Shown: positions 1 to 5,003 of the stretch, one piece after another
Layout: every line of letters starts with the position of its first letter
How positions within the stretch are numbered: the stretch's first letter is position 1
Source of the DNA: Thermoplasmata archaeon
Lineage (GTDB): Archaea > Thermoplasmatota > Thermoplasmata > Lutacidiplasmatales > UBA184
Direction of reading: 5' to 3'
Length of the DNA stretch: 5,003 bases
NCBI GenBank assembly: GCA_030038885.1
Contig: JASHQY010000021.1
Span: 1 to 5,003, forward strand
Program-made: the position numbers and the translations under genes
Notes under the pieces: model-generated
Database searches by the model: none
Told to the model about the DNA's origin: nothing
What the model saw: only the letters and a program-made list of their open reading frames with translations

Positions 1-945
1 GACGACGCCCGAGGATCGCGCGGTCGACCCCACCGGCCCCGCGTACTGGCCGAGCCCGGCCGGCGCGGCCGCGAGCCCCCGCTGCGTGCCCGCGCCGATC
101 GCGCCCCCGCTCGCGGGGAACCCGAACGCGACGAGGTGGGTGCCGGCGACCGAGAGCAGGTACGGCGAGGCGAGCGCGCACCCGAGGTACCCGACCAGCA
201 GGACCGGGTTCGGGCTGCCGACCGCGAGCTCGAGCGGGACGACCAGCACGCACGGGAGGAACGTCAGCTCGACGAACAGGAACCACGCCCGCCGGGCGAG
301 CGGCGCGAGCGGGCGGAACGGCCAGACGAGCGTGAACACCGGCAGGAGGACCACGAGGACGGCGAGCAGCGCGTCCCGGAGGCCGATCGCGAGCACCAGG
401 CTGAAGACCAGCAGGAACTCCACGCTCGACAGGACGAACGCGAGCGCGCCGTTGTCCCACGAGAACGTGACCTCGCCCGGGCCCGCGAGCAGGACCCAGT
501 GCTGCCAGGCGCCGCCGTCCCACCCGGCCATCACCGGGTAGAGCCCGCCGCCCAGCGCGAGGATCGCGCCGGCGATCGGCACCGTGAAGTTCGCGACGAC
601 GACCGCGATCACCAGCCGGGGCACGAGCCCGTCGAACGTCGTCGCCCAGCGCGCGACGAAGGCCCGCGCGAAGTACAGCAGCGCGATGCCGACCGCCACG
701 AGCGCGATCGCGGGGTCGACGACCTGCGCGAGGGTGTACGTCGAGAAGTCGGTCGCCGCCGACAGATAGTTCGCGGGATCGACCCGGCCGAGGACGAGCG
801 GCGGATAGAGCGCGGACGGGCTCAGCTCGGGGACGAGCAGGTTGTCGTACGTCGGACCGGTGATCGCGCTGACGATCACCGTGAGACCGGCGAACAGGAA
901 GAACAGCAGCGCCTGGATCAGGCTCCCGAGGTCCAGTCCGAACAC
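1..945 (-). CDS. Polytopic membrane protein, VirB6/TrbL/CedA-like (3' end cut off by window edge)
   Basis: This frame is open from a GTG at 945 to the window edge: 315 codons, no stop, C-terminus missing. The GTG is chosen because a strong Shine-Dalgarno GGAGGT (960-955) sits 9 nt before it. About seven hydrophobic segments are visible, near residues 8-28, 75-95, 107-132, 168-188, 190-209, 218-241 and 247-275, with a long polar loop at about 30-73 and a Trp/Gly-rich loop at about 140-165. A Gly/Ala/Ser-rich tail begins at about 278. The stretch at residues 189-240 (Arg, hydrophobic run, Pro, ArgPro, Trp, hydrophobic run, Pro) resembles the conserved core I remember for TrbL/VirB6-type channel proteins. 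CedA of archaeal DNA import is also a 6-7-segment protein. The gene lies 19 bp after a small VirB2-like gene, which supports an inner-membrane conduit role. An unrelated polytopic transporter or secretion subunit is possible. The reading frame is near certain; the family is moderate. Confidence 0.8.
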   Translation of the reverse strand, partial: MFGLDLGSLIQALLFFLFAGLTVIVSAITGPTYDNLLVPELSPSALYPPLVLGRVDPANYLSAATDFSTYTLAQVVDPAIALVAVGIALLYFARAFVARWATTFDGLVPRLVIAVVVANFTVPIAGAILALGGGLYPVMAGWDGGAWQHWVLLAGPGEVTFSWDNGALAFVLSSVEFLLVFSLVLAIGLRDALLAVLVVLLPVFTLVWPFRPLAPLARRAWFLFVELTFLPCVLVVPLELAVGSPNPVLLVGYLGCALASPYLLSVAGTHLVAFGFPASGGAIGAGTQRGLAAAPAGLGQYAGPVGSTARSSGVV

Positions 946-954
946 GAGGGGGCG

Positions 955-960
955 ACCTCC
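955..960 (-). promoter_or_regulatory. Strong Shine-Dalgarno site of the polytopic membrane gene
   Basis: On the minus strand the bases read GGAGGT, followed by 9 nt and then GTG at 945. It is the best ribosome binding site in the window and lies wholly in the 19-bp gap after the upstream stop (967-965). It decides the GTG start, because the frame is also open further upstream. Confidence 0.7.
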
Positions 961-964
961 CGGG

Positions 965-1354
965 CTAGGTGCCGGTGAGCACCCAGTGGGCGAGCCCCCA
1001 CACGAGGCCCGTCAGCGCGGCGACGAACAGGAGGGTCCCGATCAGCGCATCCCGCGCGCGTTCCTTCGCCTGGACCTTCTTCGTGACGTCGTGCGAGAAC
1101 CAGCTCAGGGCGACCCGGGCCCACACGAGCGCGAGCAGCCCGCTGCCCGCGACGCCGAGGAGGTCGACCAGCCGGTTGATCGACGCGGAGAAGTTCGCGA
1201 CCGGCGACGCGTTGGTGACCGGGGGGCTCGCGGCGCCGATCCGGGCCGCCGCGGACGGAGCGCTCGGGCCGAGCGACGGCCCCCCGAGCGCGGCGAGCGT
1301 GACCGTGAGCGCGAGGACGACCCCGACGATCGCCGACGGGCCACGTCCGGTCAT
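965..1354 (-). CDS. Small secreted two-helix membrane protein, VirB2/TrbC/CedA1-like pilin candidate
   Basis: The 129-residue product starts at ATG 1354, whose bases overlap the TGA of the upstream gene (ATGA). GAGGG at 1363-1359 can act as Shine-Dalgarno. Residues 7-25 form a signal-peptide-like hydrophobic stretch, followed by an Ala/Ser/Pro segment with possible AxA-type cleavage at about 34-42. A short polar region with two N-glycosylation sequons (Asn48, Asn54) follows, then a first membrane helix at about 62-86, a short basic loop at about 90-102 (LysLys..Lys.Arg.Arg), and a second helix at about 104-125 beginning AlaLeuIleGlyThr. Signal peptide, two helices and a basic loop is the hallmark of VirB2/TrbC conjugative pilins and of the archaeal CedA1/TedC pilins. 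The following polytopic gene fits that reading. Caveat: many small two-helix membrane proteins share this outline, so the pilin assignment is inference; the gene itself is well supported. Confidence 0.82.
   Translation of the reverse strand: MTGRGPSAIVGVVLALTVTLAALGGPSLGPSAPSAAARIGAASPPVTNASPVANFSASINRLVDLLGVAGSGLLALVWARVALSWFSHDVTKKVQAKERARDALIGTLLFVAALTGLVWGLAHWVLTGT
1351..1354 (-). promoter_or_regulatory. ATGA stop-start overlap coupling the surface protein and pilin-like genes
   Basis: On the minus strand ATG (1354-1352) and TGA (1353-1351) share two bases. This arrangement typically permits translation re-initiation, so the two products are probably made from one message in linked amounts. 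Confidence 0.8.
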
Positions 1355-3549
1355 GGCGCCCTCGGGTCCGACCAGGAGAGGACGTCCTCGCCGTCCGGAT
1401 CGGTCTCCGACCGGAGCGTACGGTCGGCGATCAGCCGGTCGATCGTCGCCCGGACGTCCTCGAGCGGGATCCCGGCCTCTTCCGCGAGGAGTTCGACCGT
1501 GCCCCGGTCCGCGCCGTCCGACGGCTCGATGATCCGACGGAGCACCGCGACCGGATCCGGCGGGGCCGGAACCACCGACCGGCCGCGCCGGCGGCGTCGC
1601 AGGCAGAGCGCCCCGACGCCGCCTCCCAGGACGACCGCCCCGACGAGGCCGGCGGCCAGGAGGCTCGGGCCCGCCGGCGGAGGGCTCGGGGACGGGGTCG
1701 GCGGGGCGGCGGGGGCGGCCGGGGCGGGCACGGAGACCTCGTCGGTCCAAGGGACCACCGCGCCCAGCGCGTCGGTCAGGTTCCCTTCGAGGCCGATCGA
1801 CCCTCCGGATCCGAGAGTGAACGTGAGGTTGGTCGCGCCGTCGCTCGCGATCGTTCGGTTCCACGTCGTGCCGTCGCTCGCCGTGACGTCGAGGCGGAAC
1901 GGCGGGAGCCCACCGGCGAGCGCGACGTCGAGGTCGAACGTGCCGGGAGCCGTCGGGTCACCGGGTGCCGCGGTCACGGTGCCGGCGAACGGCGGGACGG
2001 CCTCCGCGACGACGGTCGTCGAGCTGAACCCGCCCGCCGCGTCGACGACGATCCAGGTGAGCGTCGCCCAGCCCTCGAGCGAGTAGTTGCCCTGCCAGGT
2101 GAACGGCCCGGCCGACGCGAGGGTCCCGGTGTCGACGGTACCGTTCGCCGGGACCGGCGCGGGCGAGACGACCCAGAGGAACGGCGGGGCCCCGGTCCTC
2201 ACGCTGCCGGCGAGCGCGAGCTCCGCGCCCTCTCGGGTGAGCGTCCGGGCCGACCCGGCCGTGGCGTTCAGGGCGGGGTCGACCACGAACTCGGTCGTGG
2301 CGTTGGAGGTCGTGGCGCCGTCGGCGTCGACGAGCTGGGCGACCAACTGGAGGGACCCGGGGATCTCGGGAGTGAGCGGGAGGAGGACCCGTCCGTCCGA
2401 GGCGACGGACAGCACACCGTCGACCGGCGTCCCGAGCTCGTGCCATTCGACGCGGAACGGGGCGACCCCGCCGGTCACGTTGAACGTCACGGCGCACGGC
2501 TGGCCGACCTCGGCGGTGAGCGCCGGGGAGACCGCGCTCAGGGTCGGGAGCGGCGCGACGGATTCGATCAGCGTCGCGGTCGCCGAAAAGTCCGGGATCG
2601 GCGGGAGCACCTCGAAGAGGACCGGGGCGCTGCCCGGGTCGGAGAACTCGCACGAGAACGAGGTCGCGTTCGCGTCCGAGGCCCGGACCGCCGTCGCCTC
2701 GAGCCCGCACGACCAGCCGGTCCCGGAGTCGTTCGGTGCGTCCAGCACGGTCGCGGTGAACGAGACCGGGAACCCGACGTCGACCGCGGTGCTCGACGCG
2801 ACGAGCCCGACCGCGGTCGAGTTGCTCGCCGTCAGCGCTCCGTTCGGGCTCCCGTCGGCGACGAGCCCGGCAGCGTCGGTCGCGACGATCTGCGGCCGGA
2901 ACGTGCCCGCCGGAAACGCGTGGCCGATCGCGAACGGACCCGGGGCGGCGACCGGAGTCGACGAGACCGTCCCGTCGCCCCACGCGACGCGGAGGACGTA
3001 CGGCGGCATCCCCCCGACGACCGTCCCTTCGAGCGTGGCGGGGCCGTCGACGCGCGCCGCCCCCGGGACGATCGAGAGGTTCGCGAGCGCGAGCGGAGCG
3101 ACGACCGTGATGTTCGCCTCCCCCATCCCGAGGACCGCCGACCGGTTTCCTCCGCAGTCGAGCAGCGCGGCCGAGCGGACGCGGACCGTCGTCGTGCCGG
3201 TCTCGGAGGAGGTCGCGACGAACGTGACGGTCCCGTTGGTCGTCGAGTTGAGCGTCCCTTCGACCGTCGGGCGGGGGAACGACCAGCGGAACCAGAGCGG
3301 CGCAAGGCCGCAGCCCGGCACCGGATCGACCCACGCGGCGGTCAGAGCGGTCGAGTTTCCCGCGGGCATCCACCACGTCGGGGGGTCGACCTCCAGCTGG
3401 GGGGCGGGCGCGGCCGGCGCGGAGGACGCGACGCGGAGCGGGTCGGGCGATGCCGGAGGGGACGCGGTCACGAGGAGGATCGTGAGGACCACGCCGCCGG
3501 CGACCAGGAGCCGCATCGAGCGCCGACCGGGTCCGAGCGCGCGCGCCAT
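1351..3549 (-). CDS. Large surface protein of Ig/PKD-like modules with one TM helix and a cytosolic winged helix
   Basis: The 732-residue product has a signal peptide (hydrophobic at about 13-30, basic before it), then about six beta-rich modules. Their recurring motif Gly-x-Pro/Ala-Pro-aromatic recurs at residues 81, 180, 361, 453 and 547, with a degenerate copy near 273, so the period is about 93 residues. A Pro/Ala/Ser linker (about 608-628), one membrane helix (about 629-650) and a stop-transfer run of five Arg follow. The tail at about 664-726 reads as a winged helix: helix 665-675, helix 681-692, recognition helix 695-709, acidic wing 711-726. Seventeen N-x-S/T sequons all lie outside. 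Cys80/132 and Cys281/300 could form disulfides. The likely orientation is N-terminus out, so the protein may sense or adhere outside and bind DNA or protein inside. Met1 (3549) is taken as start; Met12 (3516) would also leave an intact signal peptide. The specific function and ligand are unknown. Confidence 0.92.
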   Translation of the reverse strand: MARALGPGRRSMRLLVAGGVVLTILLVTASPPASPDPLRVASSAPAAPAPQLEVDPPTWWMPAGNSTALTAAWVDPVPGCGLAPLWFRWSFPRPTVEGTLNSTTNGTVTFVATSSETGTTTVRVRSAALLDCGGNRSAVLGMGEANITVVAPLALANLSIVPGAARVDGPATLEGTVVGGMPPYVLRVAWGDGTVSSTPVAAPGPFAIGHAFPAGTFRPQIVATDAAGLVADGSPNGALTASNSTAVGLVASSTAVDVGFPVSFTATVLDAPNDSGTGWSCGLEATAVRASDANATSFSCEFSDPGSAPVLFEVLPPIPDFSATATLIESVAPLPTLSAVSPALTAEVGQPCAVTFNVTGGVAPFRVEWHELGTPVDGVLSVASDGRVLLPLTPEIPGSLQLVAQLVDADGATTSNATTEFVVDPALNATAGSARTLTREGAELALAGSVRTGAPPFLWVVSPAPVPANGTVDTGTLASAGPFTWQGNYSLEGWATLTWIVVDAAGGFSSTTVVAEAVPPFAGTVTAAPGDPTAPGTFDLDVALAGGLPPFRLDVTASDGTTWNRTIASDGATNLTFTLGSGGSIGLEGNLTDALGAVVPWTDEVSVPAPAAPAAPPTPSPSPPPAGPSLLAAGLVGAVVLGGGVGALCLRRRRRGRSVVPAPPDPVAVLRRIIEPSDGADRGTVELLAEEAGIPLEDVRATIDRLIADRTLRSETDPDGEDVLSWSDPRAP

Positions 3550-3552
3550 GGG

Positions 3553-3570
3553 GCTCCCGACCGCGGGAGC
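3553..3570. repeat. Perfect 7-bp inverted repeat in front of the surface protein gene
   Basis: The arms are GCTCCCG (3553-3559) and CGGGAGC (3564-3570) with a 4-base spacer. In the minus-strand transcript the second arm contains GGGAG, the only Shine-Dalgarno-like element before ATG 3549, and ends 3 nt before that ATG. It could act as an operator over the transcription start, as a hairpin hiding the ribosome site, or as part of a terminator for flpA. No U-run follows, which argues against the last. Confidence 0.55.
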
Positions 3571-3578
3571 GGGCGGCC

Positions 3579-3588
3579 GGTATTTCCC
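3579..3588 (-). promoter_or_regulatory. Candidate archaeal BRE/TATA promoter for the surface protein operon
   Basis: The minus strand reads GGGAAATACC, the only AT-rich cluster in a gap otherwise made of G and C. Its AAATA core (3585-3581) centres about 34 bp before ATG 3549. With the usual archaeal spacing of about 25 bp, the transcript would start near 3558-3556, giving a very short leader. The box is weak against the TTTATA-type consensus, so this rests on composition and position. Confidence 0.4.
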
Positions 3589-3598
3589 GCGCGAGCGC

Positions 3599-4279
3599 TC
3601 AGCGGGCGATGGAAGGTGCGCTCGGGGGCGCGAGCACGAGCGCGACGTGCTCCTTCGAGAACGGGGCGAGCCCCACCTCGGCCCGGACCGCGAAGCCGGC
3701 GCGGACGAGCTCGGCGCGCGCGTCGCGGACCACCGCTGCGACGGGCCGCCGCTGGGTGACCGAGCGGACCTTCAGCATCAGCACGCCCGTCCCGCCCTCG
3801 GCGAGGCAGGTCCGCGCGTTCTCGAGGAAGATCGCGACCTGGTTGCGTTGCGCGACGTCCTGGTACAGGAGGTCGACCGTGCCGACGTCCGCCGCGTAGC
3901 GTTCCGGCAGCTGGGCGTCGGCGAGGAGCGGCAGGAGGTTCGGCCGTCGGCGGGCGAGCGCGAGCAGCGGGGCGAACGACACCGGGCTCTTCTCGACGAC
4001 GAACACGTCGGCGTCCGGCCAGAGGTCGGAGAGATGGCTCACGGTCGTCCCGTGGGCCCCGCCGAGGTAGAGCGCGGACCGCACCTCGGTCCACAGCCCC
4101 GGCGGCGCTCCCTTGAGGAGCATCGCCGCGAGCTTCGACCGGAACGGTTCCCAGCGTCGGTACTCGACGCCCCCCGCGGTGCGCAGGTCCTCGCCGTAGA
4201 CCCGTTCGCCCGGCCGCAGGTTCCGGGTGTAGAGGTCCCGCCCCTCACGGAAGACGCCGGCCCAGCCTGTCGGGTCCAT
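3599..4279 (-). CDS. flpA: Fibrillarin-like rRNA/tRNA 2'-O-methyltransferase
   Basis: Fibrillarin is the S-adenosylmethionine-dependent methyltransferase of the archaeal C/D-box RNP. It acts with Nop5/Nop56, L7Ae and guide RNAs to 2'-O-methylate rRNA and some tRNAs. The 226-residue product, close to the usual 210-230 in archaea, shows the signature in order: RVYGED at 27, EYRRW then RSKLAA at 39-52, SAM-binding motif YLGGAHGTTVSH at 71-82, acidic strand VFVVEKSP at 92-99, LLADAQLPERY at 118-128, VDLLYQDVAQRNQ at 135-147, catalytic-region Lys170 in MLKVRS, and a terminal SKEHVAL. Motif I reads GGAHGTT where family members usually have GxASGTT. ATG 4279 is chosen because the N-terminus then matches the family; longer in-frame extensions run through the RidA gene. 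It lies 11 bp after the RidA stop, so the two are probably co-transcribed. No nop5 gene is adjacent. Confidence 0.97.
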   Translation of the reverse strand: MDPTGWAGVFREGRDLYTRNLRPGERVYGEDLRTAGGVEYRRWEPFRSKLAAMLLKGAPPGLWTEVRSALYLGGAHGTTVSHLSDLWPDADVFVVEKSPVSFAPLLALARRRPNLLPLLADAQLPERYAADVGTVDLLYQDVAQRNQVAIFLENARTCLAEGGTGVLMLKVRSVTQRRPVAAVVRDARAELVRAGFAVRAEVGLAPFSKEHVALVLAPPSAPSIAR

Positions 4280-4290
4280 GGGCGGCCGAC

Positions 4291-4755
4291 CTACCGGACG
4301 GCGAGGAAGTACTCGACCTCGACCGGGGCGTTCAGCGGCAGGCTCGGGACCCCGATCGCGATCCGGGCGGGCCGTCCGTCCTCCCCAAAGACCTCGATCA
4401 GGAGCTCGGTCGCGCCGTTCGCGACCTCGTGCGGACGCTCGAACCCGGGCGAACTCGCGACGTAGACCGCGACCCGGAGGAACCGGGCGACCCGGTCGAT
4501 CGAGCCCAGGGCGGCCGCGAGCGCGCTCAGCGCCTGGAGCGTGGCCCGGCGGGCGAGGTCCTTCGCCGCGTCGGGAGCGACGTCGGCGTCGACCCGGCCC
4601 GGGCGGACGACCCGGCCTCCCTCGGTGACGATCTGTCCCGAGACCCACGCGAGACGGTCCCACACGACGACCGGCGCGTAGGCGCCGGCGGGCTTCGGCG
4701 GGGCGGGCAGTTCGATCCCGAGCGCCCGGAGGCGCTCCGACGGGAGGGTCGCCAT
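4291..4755 (-). CDS. RidA/YjgF/YER057c/UK114-family protein, long (about 150-residue) subgroup
   Basis: RidA proteins are small trimeric enzymes; the founding members hydrolyse reactive enamine/imine intermediates made by PLP enzymes. The 154-residue product is longer than classical RidA (about 125-130) and fits the longer subgroup. It opens with RLRALGIELPAPPKP, continues with YAPVV and WVSGQI at about 26-42, has NGATELLIEVFGEDG at 113-127, and ends with RIAIGVPSLPLNAPVEVE at 131-148. Arg131 and Glu146 are spaced as Arg105 and Glu120 are in Escherichia coli RidA, so the carboxylate-binding Arg is kept. Activity in this subgroup is less well established than in true RidA, so deaminase function is only probable. 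ATG 4755 gives the family N-terminus. No good Shine-Dalgarno precedes it (only GGGG one base away), consistent with a leaderless message. It is first in a likely pair with flpA. Confidence 0.93.
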   Translation of the reverse strand: MATLPSERLRALGIELPAPPKPAGAYAPVVVWDRLAWVSGQIVTEGGRVVRPGRVDADVAPDAAKDLARRATLQALSALAAALGSIDRVARFLRVAVYVASSPGFERPHEVANGATELLIEVFGEDGRPARIAIGVPSLPLNAPVEVEYFLAVR

Positions 4756-4834
4756 GCCCCGGGTAGGACAGCGCGCGGAAAACGGTGCGGTCCCCCGTCA
4801 GGCTCAAAGCTCCCGCGGCCGCTTCGGGAAGCGG
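4756..4834. promoter_or_regulatory. Divergent intergenic region between RidA gene and plus-strand gene
   Basis: This 79-bp gap separates two outward-facing starts and should hold both promoters. The one AT-rich cluster is GGAAAACGG (4777-4785, plus strand). Its minus-strand face, CCGTTTTCC, is centred about 25 bp before ATG 4755, the distance expected for a leaderless RidA transcript. Read on the plus strand it could also serve the gene at 4835, with a leader of about 25-30 nt. A second short cluster, CAAAG, lies at 4805-4809. Neither is a strong TATA box. Confidence 0.4.
4819..4834. repeat. Perfect 7-bp inverted repeat abutting the ATG at 4835
   Basis: The plus strand reads CCGCTTCGGGAAGCGG: arms 4819-4825 and 4828-4834 with a 2-base centre, ending on the base before ATG. 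As DNA it is an operator-like palindrome. As RNA it would fold with a CGGG loop and cover the only Shine-Dalgarno-like bases (GGGAAG). Function is unknown, and chance palindromes are common at this GC content. Confidence 0.45.
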
Positions 4835-5003
4835 ATGTCGTTCTTTCGACGGTGGCGGAAGGAGGCCGAGGAGCCCGAGGAAAAGCCCGACGCTCCCGCG
4901 GCGTCCGTCCCGGCCGCGGCCCCGGCGACCCCCGAACCGGCGCCGGCCGCGGCGCCGGAGGAGGCGAACGCCGACCGGGGCGGCACCGGCACGGGGACCC
5001 CCA
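4835..5003 (+). CDS. N-terminal fragment of unidentified protein with charged start and Ala/Pro/Glu-rich linker
   Basis: The frame is open from ATG 4835 through the right edge, giving 56 codons with no stop. The product begins MSFFRRWRKEAEEPEEKP, a short amphipathic basic patch followed by acidic residues. A low-complexity Ala/Pro/Glu segment follows at about 20-44, then a Gly/Thr-rich stretch. Such a start is typical of a flexible N-terminal region before a folded domain. The basic then acidic opening recalls the A-domain of archaeal FtsY (SRP receptor), but no GTPase motif is in view, so this cannot be tested here. It diverges from the RidA gene across 79 bp. The opposite strand also has a 62-codon frame here (4992-4804), but its composition is that of an antisense shadow. 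I do not assign a function. Confidence 0.55.
   Translation, partial: MSFFRRWRKEAEEPEEKPDAPAASVPAAAPATPEPAPAAAPEEANADRGGTGTGTP

Noticed and set aside
136..978. A 280-codon plus-strand frame encoding an Arg/Glu/Asp-rich protein
   Set aside because: It is antisense to the polytopic membrane gene. Its charged, repetitive composition is the usual complement of a hydrophobic GC-rich coding strand.
965..1864. A 299-residue extended version of the small membrane protein
   Set aside because: The first 170 residues are Arg/Gly/Pro-rich and overlap the surface protein in another frame. The ATG at 1354 with the ATGA overlap gives a sensible signal peptide.
842..2086. A 414-codon plus-strand frame
   Set aside because: It crosses three convincing minus-strand genes and is low-complexity Arg/Pro/Ser throughout, with no motif.
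1958..3376. A 472-codon minus-strand frame in another register
   Set aside because: It is a frame-shifted shadow of the surface protein, almost entirely Arg/Asp/Gly/Pro.
3593..3600. GAGCGCTC palindrome overlapping the flpA stop, considered as part of a terminator
   Set aside because: It has only four base pairs per side with no loop and no U-run, and is likely chance in sequence of this composition.
2087..4465. A 792-codon open frame on the plus strand
   Set aside because: It runs antisense through the surface protein, flpA and part of the RidA gene. Its product has no recognisable domain, and it is longer than expected only because GC-rich antisense frames seldom contain stops.
3599..4807. 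A 402-residue extended version of fibrillarin
   Set aside because: The extra N-terminal 176 residues lie out of frame across the RidA gene. Starting at 4279 gives the normal family length and N-terminus.
4804..4992. A 62-codon minus-strand frame at the right edge
   Set aside because: It is antisense to the better-looking plus-strand start at 4835 and is Ala/Gly/Ser low complexity with no family features.
1..5003. tRNA, rRNA, CRISPR array, insertion sequence or attachment site
   Set aside because: I saw no cloverleaf, direct-repeat array, transposase motif or terminal repeat, and the window is almost fully occupied by protein-coding frames.

Overview
The window is very GC-rich (roughly 70% by eye) and almost fully coding. 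The clearest marker is a complete archaeal fibrillarin (FlpA), the C/D-box methyltransferase, so the source is an archaeon. The GC content, the large surface protein built of Ig/PKD-like modules, and its C-terminal winged helix suggest a high-GC Thermoplasmatota lineage; that placement is inference. High GC opens long spurious frames on both strands. I kept only frames with family motifs or a clear membrane or domain architecture.

Layout, right to left. A truncated plus-strand gene starts at 4835 and leaves the window. All other genes are on the minus strand. After a 79-bp divergent intergenic region come a RidA-family gene (4755-4291) and flpA (4279-3599), 11 bp apart and probably co-transcribed. 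A 49-bp gap (3598-3550) holds an AT-rich TATA-like box and a perfect inverted repeat ending 3 bp before the next start. A second transcription unit follows: a 732-residue single-pass surface protein with a cytosolic winged helix (3549-1351), a 129-residue small membrane protein whose ATG overlaps its stop as ATGA (1354-965), and a polytopic membrane protein with about seven membrane segments (945 to beyond position 1). No stretch over 300 bases lacks a gene.

The most interesting part is this second unit. The 129-residue protein has a signal peptide, two hydrophobic helices and a short basic loop between them, which is the topology of VirB2/TrbC pilins and of the archaeal CedA1/TedC pilins. 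The next gene encodes a VirB6/TrbL/CedA-like polytopic protein. Together they look like the membrane core of a type IV secretion-like or DNA-exchange (Ced/Ted-like) apparatus, translationally coupled to a large surface protein that could recognise a partner or substrate outside and bind DNA inside. This assignment rests on topology, order and remembered family patterns, not on a search. The expected partner, a VirB4/HerA-like ATPase (CedB type), would lie beyond the left edge.
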